The notes: generated by a model not told the origin, from the letters alone. 64,000 nt of DNA from Budorcas taxicolor (GCF_023091745.1 NC_068915.1:48356001-48420000), one strand, 5' to 3'; shown: positions 22,419 through 34,516, numbered from the stretch's first letter. Made by a program: numbers and translations.

Positions 22419-23107
22419 TTAGTTACAAAAAACTAAGATTATGGCATCCAGTCCCATCACTCATGGCAAATATATGAGGAAACAATGGAAACAGTGAAAA
22501 ATTTTATTTTCTTGGGCTCCAAAATCACTGCAGAGGGTGACTGCAGCCATGAAATTAAAAGATGCATGCTCCTTGGAAGAAAATCTATGACCAACCTAGA
22601 CAGTGTATTAAAAAGTAGAGATATTACTTTGCTGACAAGCGTCCATCTAGTCAAAGTTATGATCTTTCCAGTAGTCATGTATGGATGTGAGAGTTGGAAC
22701 ATAAAGAAAGCTGAGTGCCAAAGAATTGATGTTTTTAAACTGTGGTGTTGGAGAAGACTCTTGAGAGTCCCTTGAAATACATGGAGATCAATCCAGTCAA
22801 TCCTAAAGGACATCAGTCCTGAGGATTCATTGGAAGGACTGATGCTGAAGTTGAAATTCCAATACTACTGATGCAAAGAACTGACTCATTTGAAAAGACC
22901 CTGATGGTGGGAAAGATTGAAGGGAAGAGGAGAGGGGCACAACAGAGGATGAGATGGTTGGTTGGCATCAGCAACTCGATAGACATGAGTTTGAGCAAAC
23001 TCCAGGAGATGGTGAAGGACAGAGAAACCCGGTGTGCTGCAGTACATGGGATAGCAAAGAGATGGGCACGACTGAGTGACTGAACAACAACAAAGAAATT
23101 AGTTACA
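22419..23107 (+). mobile_element. BovB LINE 3' fragment with candidate 9-bp duplication
   Basis: BovB runs from about 22428 (aaaactaagattatggcatc) to the tail gactgaacaacaacaaag (about 23090). ttagttaca occurs immediately outside at 22419-22427 and 23099-23107, which is a plausible 9-bp target-site duplication. The copy is of the older type (gaccctgatggtgggaaag) with an AACAACAAC tail. Short deletions include the ttggccacct block near 22867. Frame 22485-22775 reads the C-terminal ELW-CWRRLLRVP region. Confidence 0.92.
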
Positions 23108-23169
23108 GAGATTGTGTTAGATAGGTTGTAGGAAGAGTTTAAGGTTTATCTCTGCCCTGTAGCAGTTTT

Positions 23170-23202
23170 CAGTTTCAGTTCAGTTCAGTGCAGTCGCTCA
23201 GT
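23170..23202 (-). mobile_element. Tiny BovB/Bov-A 3'-end scrap
   Basis: About 33 bp reading agtttcagttcagttcagtg then cagtcgctcagt, i.e. only the tail and last bases of an antisense BovB or Bov-A. It is an extreme 5' truncation, if it was an independent insertion. Confidence 0.7.
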
Positions 23203-23218
23203 TTAGTTTTCAGTTTAG

Positions 23219-23250
23219 GATATATATATATATATGTATATATATGTATG
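23219..23250. repeat. TA dinucleotide microsatellite
   Basis: (TA)n interrupted by two tg steps, next to the BovB scrap. Likely length-variable. Confidence 0.9.
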
Positions 23251-23329
23251 AAATAGTAAAAATGAATATGGTAATATATTTATATGTAAAGCATTCCATT
23301 TATTGACAGCCTTTTCTATCTTTGGTCAT

Positions 23330-23515
23330 TAAAGCAACAACTGACATTTAAGTATTATGTGCCAAGCAATGTGCTAAATGTTACCTTATAAATTGATTAA
23401 GTTGATGCTGTTGTTATTATCACTGTACATCTTGGTGCTCATGGCAACAAAGCTAGTTCTCTGGATCAGGAATTCAAACCCTCATTGTCTAACACAAGAT
23501 TCCTCTTTGAATTGT
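23330..23515 (-). repeat. MIR SINE (old)
   Basis: Antisense MIR order: 'attatgtgccaagcaatgtg', 'gttgttattatcactgtaca', 'agctagttctctggatcagg', 'aattcaaaccctcattgtct'. Diverged as expected for a pan-mammalian SINE. Confidence 0.7.
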
Positions 23516-25190
23516 GTAGAGTTGCAGTAAAATATTTATTCAAAAACTCTCTATAGCATCAGGCCACTTGCAGTGGATTTATACTACTACAGATGTTAAA
23601 CTGAATTTGACTTTAGATAATGGCAGAGACAGAAAAAAAAAAAAGTCAACAAGGACATGACTTTTTCAGATGCTAAAGCTAATAATTTGTCACTCAGATA
23701 AGCTTTTTTAAAAATTGTCCTCACAGAAGAATGGGTATAAGGTCTATATGATTAATTTCCATAAATTGTTTATCAAATCTGATAGAGTCAATCTGTCCTG
23801 TATCCAGATAGGTCATCTATAGGCAAAACAATGCTTATTTGTTGTTATTAATTTTATAAAATAATCAAGTATGTCAAGAATAGAAAAGTGCATAATTTTA
23901 GTTCGTTTTGTAAGAGAAGATTAGGAGGAAAGATCCATAGGTATTTCAGGACTGAATAAGAGGGATAAGGCAGATTGTATTTCTTTACTGGTAAAGCATT
24001 TTAGATGAAACAGGAGTTTAGAAGTTTTTAGTAACATGATAGTGATGATGATTGTAAAGGCAAAGTTAGGGAAAAGAAGACATTTAGCAGATGGGGCAAA
24101 AATGATCAAATTTGGTAGATTTAAGTAAAGTATCATTTTATGAGATGCTTTGAAATTTTATATTGTTATTAAGCACAATTATTAATATGAAGAAAACTGC
24201 CCCCCCCAAAATGAAATACAAGCAGAAATCTTTTTTGTCTTGTCCTCATTTTCCTGTAATGATCTTAACAAATTATCTGTTATTTAAGTATAAATAAAAT
24301 CTGTGAAATGTCTTGAGATTGTTTCAGGAGAATCCTTCAAGGTCCTCTAAAATCAATTTTCTATAGCCAGTTGCAGTTTAAAGAATCAGTTTTTTAGTTT
24401 GAAACATCTATGGTAATACTGTGGATTATTTTTAGTCAATTCTAACTCATGTTATTTTTGAGAACATAAAGTTTATTGTGTGATAAAATTGGAAATCACA
24501 AGATGTACATTATGTCAGGAAGTGATGAAAGATAAATGTCTAATAAAAATATCTATTATAAAGAGATATAGAACTGAGATATAATAGACAACAGCCATTT
24601 TAAGAAAATAAATTACATCTTATTCCACATTCTCATGTTCTTCCTCTGTGCTACAATGTTATATGCTGTATTTTTGTTCATAAAATGTTATTTAATGCAG
24701 TATAAAGATTCACATTTACCATTCCATATTCTTTTGCATTATAACACAATTTTAACCGAAGACTGCCTAGTAATAGAGCATGTTCACTGAATTTTTCAAG
24801 CAATTTCATTTTCTTTCAGAGAAGAGCAAAAAGAAGACAAAGATTTAGAGACTTGTCATTCGTTCACTTGTCAATGATAAAGAATGACACTCTTCAGGAG
24901 TTATTGCAGATTATAGAACATGACCTATTTTATGATTCTAGTTTAACCTTTATGGTGAACTGGTCAACTAATCAACTAGCACCTAAAAGTCAGTTTCAAA
25001 CTGATTAAACTGGTATGTTGTTATAAGAATTCCAGAAATATAGAACTGGAAAATTCTGGCACAAATTTATAGCTAAGCATCTGGGTTCAGCCCCCTATCT
25101 CTAATATTGATAGTGAATCTTGCAGATTCAAATTAAAAGACATGTATATAAACATTTTGTTGTCATATCCTAATCCCTTAAGACTGATAT
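23516..25190. other. Unique AT-rich DNA
   Basis: No gene or clear repeat in about 1.7 kb. An A12 run (about 23632-23643) and a C7 run (24201-24207) are present. Confidence 0.55.
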
Positions 25191-26236
25191 CAGTTCAGTT
25201 CAGTCATTCAGTCATGTCTGACTCTTTGCGACTTCATGGACTGCAGTATGTCAGGCCACCCTGTCCATCACCAACTCCTAGAGTATACTCAAGCTCATGT
25301 CCATTGAGCTTGGTAATGCCATCCAAGCATCTCATCCTCTCTCATCCCCTTCTTCTCTGCCTTCAATCTTTCCCAGCATCAGGGTCTTTTCAAATGAGTC
25401 AGCTTTTCTCATCAGGTGGCCATAGTATTGGTGTTTCAACTTTAGCATCAGTCCTTCCACTAAATATTCAGGACTGATTTCCTTTAGGATGGACTGGTTG
25501 GATCTCCTTGCAGTCCAGGGGACTCACAGGAGTCTTCTCCAACACCACAGTTCAAAAGCATCAATTCTTCAGCTCTCAGCTTCCTTTATAGTCCAACTCT
25601 CACATCCATCCATGACTACTGGAGAAACTATAGCTTTGACTAGATGGAACTTTGTTGGCAAAGTAATGTCTCTATTTTTTAATATGCTGTCTAAGTTAGT
25701 CATAACTTTTCATCCAAGGAGCATGCGTCTTTTAAGTTCATGGCTTCAGTCACACTCTATAGCGATTTTGGAGCCTCCCCAAAATAAAGTTTCTCACTGT
25801 TTCCATTGTTTCCCGATCTATTTGCCATGAAGTGATGGGACCAGATGCCATGATCTTCGTTTTCTGAATGTTGAGTTTTAAGCCAACTTTTTCACTCCTC
25901 TTTCACTTTCATCAAGAGGCTCTTTAATTTTTCTTCTCTTTTTGTCATAAGTGTGGTGTCATCTGCATATCTGAGATTATTGATATTTATCCCAGCAATC
26001 TTGATTCCACCTTGTGTTTCATCCAGTCCAGCATTTCTCATGGTGTACTCTACATATAAGTTAAATAAGCAAGGTGACAATATACAGGCTTGACGTACTC
26101 CTTTCCTTATTTAGAACCAGTCTGTTCCATGTTCAGTTCTAACTGTTGCTTCCTGACCTGCACACATATTTCTCAGGAGGCAGGTTAGTGGTCTGTTATT
26201 CCCATCTCTTTAAGAATTTTCCAGTTTGTTGTTATA
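25191..26236 (-). mobile_element. BovB LINE, 1.05 kb, antisense
   Basis: 3' tail at 25191 (cagttcagttcagtcattca). 5' truncated in the RT domain near 26236 (gaattttccagtttgttgtt). The antisense frame 26080-25892 holds NNLRYADDTTLM with the catalytic YADD. It is the older BovB type (cagcatcagggtcttttc), different from the + strand copy that abuts it at 26237, so the two are independent insertions. No target-site duplication was found. Confidence 0.93.
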
Positions 26237-26530
26237 GGGACTCTAGGTGCAGTAGACCTAGGTATGGCATAAGCCCTCTTGGAGGAGGTCTCCACTGACC
26301 TCACCATGCAGCTGCCAGAACTTACACAGGTCTGGGAACCAGACTCTTGGAGGGCACAAACAAAACTCTGTGTGGACGAGGACCCAGGAGAAAGGAGCAG
26401 TGACCCCACAAGAGACTGACCCAGACTTGCCTGTGAGGGTCCAGAAGTCTCTGACAGAGGTGTGGGTTGGCAGTAGCCTGCTGTAGGGTTGAGGGCACTG
26501 AGTACCTGAGTGTTTGCATGGGACCTTTAG

Positions 26531-26668
26531 AAGAAGTTCATGATCTGAGCCACAGTCAGCTCCTGGTCTTGTTTTTGTTGACTATATAGAGCTTCTCCAT
26601 CTTTGGATGCAAAGAATATAATCAATCTGATTTCAGTGTTTACCATCTGGTGATGTCTACGTGTAGAG
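26531..26668 (-). mobile_element. Antisense BovB endonuclease piece inside a BovB leader
   Basis: About 138 bp reading antisense through the end of the endonuclease region (gagccacagtcagctcctgg, then ctgatttcagtgtttaccat). It is flanked by leader sequence on both sides (gggacctttag before, accattatcttcattacccc after). The word aagaagttc at the left join fits both the leader and the antisense piece, which suggests template switching at microhomology. Confidence 0.75.
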
Positions 26669-27066
26669 ACCATTATCTTCATTACCCCCAGCATAGTTTG
26701 GCTTCAGGTTAAATAATAGGAAGGGAACAGAGCCCTACCCATCAACAGAAAATTGGATTAAAGACTTACTGATCATGGCCCCTGTGGTCCACTGGAGAAG
26801 GGAATGGTGAACCACTTCAGTATTCTTGCCTTGAGAACCCCATGAACAGTATGAAAAGGCAAAATGATAGGATACCAAAAGAGGAATTCCCCAGGTCAGT
26901 AGGTGCCCAATATGCTACTGGAGATCATTGGAGAAATAACTCCGGAAAGAATGAAGGGATGGAGCCAAAGCAAAAACAATATTCAGTTGTGGATGTGACT
27001 GGTGATAGAAGCAAGATCTGATGCTGTTAAGAGCAATATTGCATCGGAACCTGGAATGTTAGGTCC

Positions 27067-27597
27067 ATGAATCAAGGCACATTGGAAGTGGTCAAACAGG
27101 AGATGGCAAGAGTGAATGTCGACATTATAGGAATCAGTGAACTAAAATGGACTGGAATGGGTGAATTTAATTCAGATGACCATTATATCGACTACTGTGC
27201 GCAGGAATCCGTTAGAAGAAATGGAGTAGCCATCATGGTCAACAAAAGAGTCCGAAATGCAGTACTTGGACGCAATCTCAAAAACGACACAATGATCTCT
27301 GTTCGTTTCCAAGGCAAACCATTCAATATCACAGTTATCCAAGTCTATGCCCCAACCAGCAATGCTGAAGAAGCTGAAGTTGAATGGTTCTATGAAGACC
27401 TACAAGACCTTTTAGAACTAACACCCAAAAAAGATGTCCTTTTCATTATAGAGGACTGGAATGCAAAAGTAGGAAGTCAAGAAACACCTGGAGTAACAGG
27501 CAAATTTGGCCTTGGAGTACAGAATGAAGCAGGGCAAAGACTAATAGAGTTTTGCCAAGAAAATGCACTGGTCATAGCAAACACCCTTTTCCAATAA
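27067..27597 (+). pseudogene. BovB ORF2 endonuclease domain, long open remnant
   Basis: 176 codons from ATG 27067 read an APE-type endonuclease: IGISELKWTGMG near residues 20-31, RRNGVAIMVNKRVRNAVLG, VIQVYAPTSNAEEAEVEWFY, and FIIEDWNAKVGSQETPG. Other BovB reads have GDWNAKVG, so the glycine before the catalytic aspartate is Glu here. A CAA-to-TAA change in NTLFQQ ends the frame at 27595-27597. In an active element this domain nicks the target DNA. Here it is a relic. Confidence 0.92.
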
Positions 27598-27881
27598 CAC
27601 AAGAGAAGACTCTATACATAGACATCATCAGATGGTAAACACCGAAATCAGATTGATTATATTCTCTGCATCCAAAGATGGAGAAGCTCTATACAGTCAA
27701 CAAAAACAAGACCAGGAGCTGACTGTGGCTCAGATCATGAACTCCTTATTGCCAAATTCAGACTTAAGTTGAAGAAAGTAGGGAAAACCGTGATAGCATT
27801 CAGGTATGATCTAAATCAAATCCCTTATGATTATAACTGGAAATAAAAAATAGATTTAAGGGTCTAGATCTGATAGATAGA

Positions 27882-29303
27882 GTGCCTGATGAACTATGGA
27901 CGGAGGTTCGTGACATTGTACAGGAGACAGGGATCAAGACCATCCCCATGGAAAAGAAATGCAAAACAGAAAAATGGCTTTCTGATGAGGCCTTACAAAT
28001 AGCTGTGAGAAGAAGAGAAGTGAAAAGCAAAGGAGAAAAGGAAAGATATAAGCATCTGAAGGCAGAGTTCCAAAGAATAGCAAGAAGAGATAAGAAAGCC
28101 TACCTCAGTAATCAATGCAAAGAAAGAGAGGAAAACAACAGAATGATAAAGACTAGAGATCTCTTCAAGAAAATTAGAAATACCAAGGGAACATTTCATG
28201 CAAATATGGGCTCGATAAAGGACAGAAATGGTATGGACCTAACAGAAGCAGATTATTAAGAAGAGGTGGCAAGAATACACAGAACTGTACAAAAAAGATC
28301 TTCACGACCCAGATAATCATGATGGTGTGATCACTCACCTGGAGCGAGATATCCTGGAATGTGAAGTCAAGTGGGCCTTAGAAAGCATCACTGCAAACAA
28401 AGCTAGTGGAGGTGATGGAATTCCAGTGGAGCTATTGCAAATTTTGAAAGATGATGCTGTGAAAGTGCTGCACTCAATATGCCAGCAAATATAGAAAACT
28501 CAGCAGTGGCCACAGGACTGGAAAAGGTCAGTTTTCATTCCAAGCCCAAAGAAAGGCAATGCCAAAGAATGCTCAGACTACCACATAATTGCACTCATCT
28601 CACAGTCTATTAAAGTAATGCTCAAAGTTCTCCAAGCCAGGCTTCAGCAATACGTGAATTATGAACTCCAGATGTTCAAGCTGGTTTTAGAAAAGGCAGA
28701 GGAACCAGAGATCAAATTGCCAACATCCGCTGGATCATGGAAAAAGCAAGAGAGTTCCAGAAATACATCTATTTCTGCTTTATTGACAATGCCAAAGCCT
28801 TTGTCTGTGTGGATCACAATAAACTGTGTAAAATTCTGAAAGAGATGGGAATACCAGACCACCTGACCTGCCTCTTCAGAAACCTATATGCAGGTTAGGA
28901 ATCAACAGTTACAACTGGACATGGAACAACAGACTGGTTCTAAATAGGAAAAGGAGTACGTCAAGGCTGTATACTGTCACCCTGCTTATTTAACTTACAT
29001 ACAGAGTACATCATGAGAAACGCTGGCATGGATGAAGCAGAAGCTGGAATGAAGATTGCCGGGAGAAATATCAATAACCTCAGATATGCAGATGACACCA
29101 CCCTTATGGCAGAAAGTGAAGAGGAACAAAAAAGCCTCTTGATGAAAGTGAAAGGGGAGAGTGAAAAAGTTGGCTTAAAGTTCTACGTTCAGAAAATGAA
29201 GATCATGGCATCTGGTCCCATCACTTCATGGGAAATAGATGAGGAAACAGTGGAAACAGTGTCAGACTTTATTTTTTGGGGGCTCCAAAATCACTACAGA
29301 TGA
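27882..29303 (+). pseudogene. BovB RT remnants in several frames
   Basis: 27882-28259 reads the linker (PDELWTEVRDIVQETGIKTI), ending at a stop in place of the usual AEDI. RT then continues with breaks: a TGG-to-TAG stop near 28493 and frame changes between 28618 and 28839. Frame 29013-29303 holds NNLRYADDTTLMAESEEE with YADD at 29085-29096. Not functional. Confidence 0.9.
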
Positions 29304-29513
29304 TGACTGCAGCCATGAAATTAAAAGACGCTTACTCCTTGGAGGAAAAGTTATGACCAACCTAGATAGCATATTGAAAAGCAGAGACATTACTTTGCCA
29401 AAAAAGTTGCATCTCATCAAGGCTATTGATTTTCCAAGGGTCATATATAGATGTGAGAATTTGACTCTGAAGAAAGCTGAGCACCAAAGAATTGATGCTT
29501 TTGAACTGTGGTG

Positions 29514-31019
29514 AACATGAAGAAGAGGAATGAATCAAAATCTATTTCTTAAAATACATAAAGGAAAGGAGCAGACAGCTTTTGGTGAGACAAACCAATA
29601 TTAATCAGTTGGACACATGTGTTTATGAAGGGTAAGTGTTTGGAGAAAGAAATGTGTAATGCTCTTAAATAAAAGCAGCTGTAATAAAAGATGAAATTGG
29701 TGATGGTTGATTGCTATCGCAAAAATAATGATAATGATGACAGTAGTGGTGATGAAAAATAAGAAATTTAAATAATATCTTTGATTTTAGGTTAGTAAGT
29801 TTTTCTATATTAGGATACAGAAGTTCCAAAAATGCTGTAATCCTTTAAAAAAATTGTAAACTCTACTAAGCATAAGAAATTAATTCATATTAGGAGATCT
29901 TGGAGACTAAGACTTTTATGTTTCAGACTGTTCTAAAGAGCTTTAATGCACATAGAGAGATATAGAAAATTATTTAATCTAAAAATCAGAAAGTAAAATA
30001 TTTTGACAGCATTTTAAATGTATTAAAACCTGAGGAACACACTCTTTCTACTTATGCACACCTTTTATTAGCATACTTTTATATATCATATAATATTTTT
30101 ATACAAATATATATCAATGCTGTCTTCCTCATTTGAATAAAGCAATAATTCTACAAACTGTCAAGGCCATCAACTAAATATAAACAAAGGAAAATGTACT
30201 TTGATCTTGTTACTAAGTGTGTCAAAACATACTGCTTTAATGTCATTGTGCTATCAGGAAAGGGATATAAAAGAATCAACTGATTTTCTTGCTAACTTAT
30301 AGTAGATACAGACTTGTAATGACTTGGGTAATAAAAATGAAAATCAAGAAATTTTAAAATGCATGTAGAGCCTTTTAAAACACATTTTATTTCTTTTTTC
30401 ATCACATGACTGCAATCCATTTCCTAAAAGAATTTGCATGCTAGTATGCTTTTCATATATATTTAAGGACAAAAATAAGTCTTCACTAGATCAACGCCAC
30501 ATAACAAACACAAACTTGCCTACATCTTTCATCGTATAACAAAACAGATTTTTTTTGACACCAACAAACTTTCACTGTTACTTTTTATTAAGGTTATCCA
30601 CATTTAATTGAAAGAGTTATTTTTATTTTTAGATTTTTTTAAAGTAAGAGTTTGTTTCCAGTTGCATCACTTGGAATAGGAATCTTAAAGCATCATTTTC
30701 ATAGTAAGATGATGGTTACTCTGGACTAGCAGCATCTTTTATTTTTTTTGACTTTCAAAACAATTTGGGTTCACAATTCTTGCAATGTCTTCAATGAAAT
30801 CACCTTTTATTTTTTTAAAGTAGACAAGAAAACATCTGAAGTGACCTCAATATGCTCTCATTTCTTAGAAGAAATTCTTTTACATTATGACACATTTTTC
30901 TGGGGCTAGAAACCCAATAAGGCAAAAATATAAATTGTTCTGCCTTGTGTGTGTGTGTATCTGTACAGATATGAGTCAGTATGAAGCAGGGAAAAAGAAG
31001 AGTTAATGGAAAAGAATGT
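29514..31019. other. Unique AT-rich DNA
   Basis: About 1.5 kb without recognised genes or repeats. A short GT run lies at about 30942-30958. Confidence 0.55.
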
Positions 31020-31235
31020 GTAATAACGCATCCTGGGTATGATTCTTAACTCCATCAAGACTAGCTGTGTGATCTTAGGCAAGTTACTTATTTCTTGTGT
31101 CTCAGTTTTTTTCATAAAATTAGAGTTATTATGAGCATTAGTAAATTAGTTATTATTAGATATGTTACTATTTGAAACAGTACCTGGCACATAATAAGCT
31201 CTCAGTAAGTCTTCACTGTTATTTTAAATATAGAA
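31020..31235 (+). repeat. MIR SINE
   Basis: The conserved MIR core is legible: 'agctgtgtgatcttaggcaa' followed by gttacttatttcttgtgtct, then 'gtacctggcacataataagc' and 'tctcagtaagtcttcactgt'. One of the best-preserved ancient repeats in the window. Confidence 0.85.
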
Positions 31236-31574
31236 ATTTTTATTATACATTATTAGTGACAGATCATTACTTTTAGTGGTTAGCTGAATTTTAATACTGA
31301 ATAATTATTAGTTCCTTTTCACTTTTCTACTATTCTCCTTGGCTTAACAGCAATATTAATTGAAAGTTAATGGATGTGAAATCTATTTTATAATGGCTTG
31401 TCTCACTGATACTACTGCTTTACAACAATGCCTCAACAATTGATCAGGCTTATAAAAATTGATTATTATTTCTGTGCTAGATTTTAAAACATTAATATTT
31501 TCAATTTGTTTACATAGACAATATGGGAGAATATAAAATAAGCGATTTGTTTATGCACTTCTGCTCAGTGGGAG
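31236..31574. other. Unique DNA
   Basis: Nothing recognised. Confidence 0.5.
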
Positions 31575-32212
31575 TCAGTTCAGCTCAGTTCAGTCACTCA
31601 GTCGTGTCTGAATCTTTGTGACCCCATGGACTGCAGCACACCAGGACTTCCTGTCCATCACCAACTTCCAGAGCTTGCTCAAACTCATGTCCATTAAGTT
31701 GGTGATGCCATCCAACCATCTCATCTTCTGTCGTCCCCTTCTCCTCCTGCCTTCAATCTTTCCTAGCATCAGAGTCTTTTCAAATGAGTCATTTCTTCGC
31801 ATCAGATGGCCAAAGTATCGGAGCTTCAGCTTCAGCATCAGTCTTTCCAGTGATTATTCAGGACTGATTTCCTTTAGGATGGACTGGTTGGATCCCCTTG
31901 CTGTCCAAGGGACTCACAAGAGTCTTCAACACCACAGTTCCAAAGCATCAATTCTTCGGTGTTCAGCTTTCTTTACAGTGCAACTCTCACATCCATACAT
32001 GACCACTGGAAAATCAAAGCTTTGACTAGACAGACCTTTGTCAGCAAACTAATGTCTCTGCTTTTTAATATGTTCTCTAGCTTAGTCATAGCTTTTCTTC
32101 CAAGGAGCATGCGTCTTTTAACTTCATGGCTGCAACACCCTCTTCAGTGATTTTGGAGCCCAAGAAAATAAAGTTTGTCACAGTTTCCATTGTTTCTGCA
32201 TCTATTTGCCAT
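31575..32212 (-). mobile_element. BovB LINE 3' fragment, antisense
   Basis: Tail at 31575 (cagttcagctcagttcagtc), body through the C-terminus, truncated at catctatttgccata near 32212. Older type. The 135-codon + strand frame 31618-32025 is a shadow. The antisense frame 31838-31590 gives LKLRYFGHLMRRNDSFEKTL. Confidence 0.93.
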
Positions 32213-32959
32213 AGGTGGTGCAATAAAATATTTAATTGTGAGGAATTAATTATAAAGTAAATCCAAGTTTGTAAATGTAGTTATGTGTATATAAAGCACT
32301 CTTAAGATTGTTACAAACACAGCTAAGGTGTATTAAATCACTCCTCAATGCCAAATTCCTTAGGGAGAAGAATTTTCCTGTGTAAATTGCTTTTTTTCCC
32401 ATGATTTGGAGTTCCCAGAGAAGGCTTTTCTGGGTCCAGCTGGGGAAGGGCACATCCAGAAATCATGGATTTCCAACTCAAATTCTCAGATAACAACATC
32501 ATCTTACTTTGGAATAAAACTGTACCAGAACTAGTGATTTTCAGCTAATATTTTCTTCAGCTTCTATAGCATACAAAGCTCAGACAAGACTTTAAAAAAA
32601 GCAAACCATGTGAAAATAAAAGTGAGAGATAAGTTTAAGGTGAAGAAAAGATAGGGGGAAAAGGAGATCAAATACACCTTCGATGACCCATTCAAGCTAC
32701 TTTCTTTTCCTTTTCTTCTATCTTTTATAGCAGTTAATATCTATAATTCTTTATTATATTGAAAAAAAATATTTTAATTTTTCACTCTTTAACAATAGCA
32801 TCATAGGTACTGGTAGGCCTTCTGTATCTTTGGATTCCCATGCATGGATGTGGAGGTTCAAATGTACTAATCCATTTTATTTAAAAGACATGAGTATCTG
32901 CTGATCTTAGTGTGAGGGGTTTCTAGAACTATAACAGGGAAGAATAAATCCGACCCCAT
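32213..32959. other. Unique DNA with a possible DNA-transposon relic
   Basis: Contains about 32805-32945 'actggtaggccttctgtatc ... ttaaaagacatgagtatctg', resembling a Tigger-type terminal region. Weak evidence, no inverted-repeat partner seen. Confidence 0.35.
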
Positions 32960-34012
32960 ATAGGGATGCTTTTGGTCACTGTCTCATGTACAGTGTTACA
33001 AACCTTTGTCCATAGTTCCTCAGGCATTCTGTCTACCATGTATGGTAATCCCTTGATATATTCATCACCTCCACTGTATAATCATAAGGGATTTGATTTA
33101 GATCATACTTGAATGGCCTAGTGCCTTTCTCTATTTTCTTCATTTAAGCCTGAAATTTGCAATAAGGAGTGCTGTAGTTCATGGGGTCACAAAGAGCTGG
33201 AAATGACAAAGCAACTGAACAACAAAAGTTTGTGATCTGAGTCACAGTCAGCTCCTGGTCATGTTTTTCCTGACTGATTGCTGAAATTTGAATGTTGAAA
33301 AGGGACTCTTGGGAGGGTGAAAAAGCTAACTTGAAGTTTAACACAGAATTAACTAAAATCATAGCATTCGGTTCCATCATTTCATGGCAAATAGAAGGGG
33401 AAAAAAGTGGAAATAATGGCAGATTTAATCTTCCTGGGGTCCAAAATTACTGTGGATAGTGACTACAGATATGAAATTAAAAGACATTCTCTCTTTGAAA
33501 GGAAAGCTATGACCAATCCAGACAGCATACTAAAAAGCAGAGACATCATTTTATCGACAAAGGTCCATATAGTCAAAGCTATGGTTTTTCCAGTAGTCAT
33601 ACATAGATGTGAGAGCTGGACCATAAAGAAGGCTGAGTTTGAAGAACTGATTCTTTCATATTGTGGTGCAGACGAAGACTTTTGAGGGTCCCTTGGTCTT
33701 CAAGGAGATGAAACCAGTCCATCCTAAAGGAAATAAACCCTAAATATTATTTAGAAGGACTTATGCTGAAGCTGAAGTTCCAATACTTTGGCCACCTGAT
33801 GTGAAGAGCTGACTCGTTGGAAAAAGATCCTGTTGCTGGGAAAAATTGAGGACAGGAGGGAAAAGGTAAGACAGAAGACAAGATGGTTGGATGGCATGAC
33901 CAACTCAATGGGCAAGTGTTTGAGCAAACTCTGGAAGATGATAAAGGACAGAGAAACCTGGCATGCTATGGTACATGTGGTCACAACGCGATTTAGCATC
34001 TGAACAACAACC
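32960..34012 (+). mobile_element. BovB LINE, minus/plus composite (possible 5' inversion)
   Basis: 32960-33284 is BovB antisense (end of endonuclease and linker). From about 33296 to 34012 BovB runs in sense from late RT to an AACAACAAC tail (catctgaacaacaacc). An inverted upstream piece followed by a sense downstream piece with the tail is the twin-priming layout, here with about 1 kb lost between them. A 60-bp SINE/BovB tail (33167-33227) interrupts the antisense piece. Two independent insertions remain possible, as no target-site duplication is visible. Frame 33407-33685 reads the C-terminal region. Confidence 0.8.
33167..33227 (+). mobile_element. 60-bp SINE/BovB 3' tail inserted in BovB
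   Basis: Reads tgctgtagttcatggggtca then caaagcaactgaacaacaaa, the last bases of a Bov-tA or BovB in sense, within the antisense BovB. The BovB on either side (aataaggag | ttgtgatctgag) is continuous without it. Confidence 0.8.
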
Positions 34013-34347
34013 TGATATATGATAAATGTTTGGTGTCATATAATTATTTATTAATTAAATGAATGACTAATTTAAAAAGAAGAAATAAATGAATTATTCT
34101 GAAGATAGTTATCCCATTTTCTAAAACATGACATAATGGTGAGTTCATAATTCAATAGTCAATCATTTTTAAACGGTAATGAATACTGCTGACCATGACA
34201 ATATGCCCCTTCATCTTCTAAATTTGGCTGACTTTTCTCATTTCACATTATCTATCCCTTACTAATCTGATAACTTAGTTGATTTTCAAATAAATCCACT
34301 CAAACCTATCTTATTTTTCCTTTTATGCTCAGTCTTTGCCCCATTAG
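34013..34347. other. Unique AT-rich DNA
   Basis: Nothing recognised. Confidence 0.5.
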
Positions 34348-34516
34348 AAATATTTGAGGGATTTCCCTGGAGGTCCACTGGTTAAGACTCCATGTTTCCA
34401 ATACATGGAACTCAGGTTCAGTGCCTGGTTGGGGAACTAAGCTACCACATGCAATGCAGTGCAACAGAAAAAAAAAAAAAAGAGAGAGAGAGCGAGAGAA
34501 AGAGCTAAATATTTGA
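34348..34516 (+). mobile_element. CHR-1-type SINE with 10-bp TSD
   Basis: SINE body 34358-34506: ggatttccctggaggtccac head, ctcaggttcagtgcctggtt B-box region, then poly-A and a GA-rich tail (34468-34500). aaatatttga flanks it exactly at 34348-34357 and 34507-34516. CHR SINEs are shared by ruminants, hippos and whales, so the family predates the Bov SINEs here, though this copy keeps a clean duplication. Confidence 0.92.

Larger units (their letters stand above)
26237..29513 (+). mobile_element. BovB LINE with 5' leader but no 3' end
   Basis: Holds what I take to be the BovB 5' leader (26237-26530 and 26669-27060), then the endonuclease (27067 on), RT and part of the C-terminus, stopping at gcttttgaactgtggtg (29513). 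The 26780-27050 segment matches the inverted leader of the 43866-47108 copy (both carry ccttgagaaccccatgaaca). The last about 400 bp and the tail are missing, which is the reverse of normal 5' truncation and implies a later deletion or rearrangement. An antisense endonuclease piece sits in the leader (26531-26668). The younger-type RT region differs clearly from the neighbouring antisense copy. Confidence 0.85.

Noticed and set aside
25191..29513. Single twin-primed BovB insertion
   Set aside because: Both halves contain the RT/C-terminal region and differ in subfamily wording, so one RNA cannot explain them.
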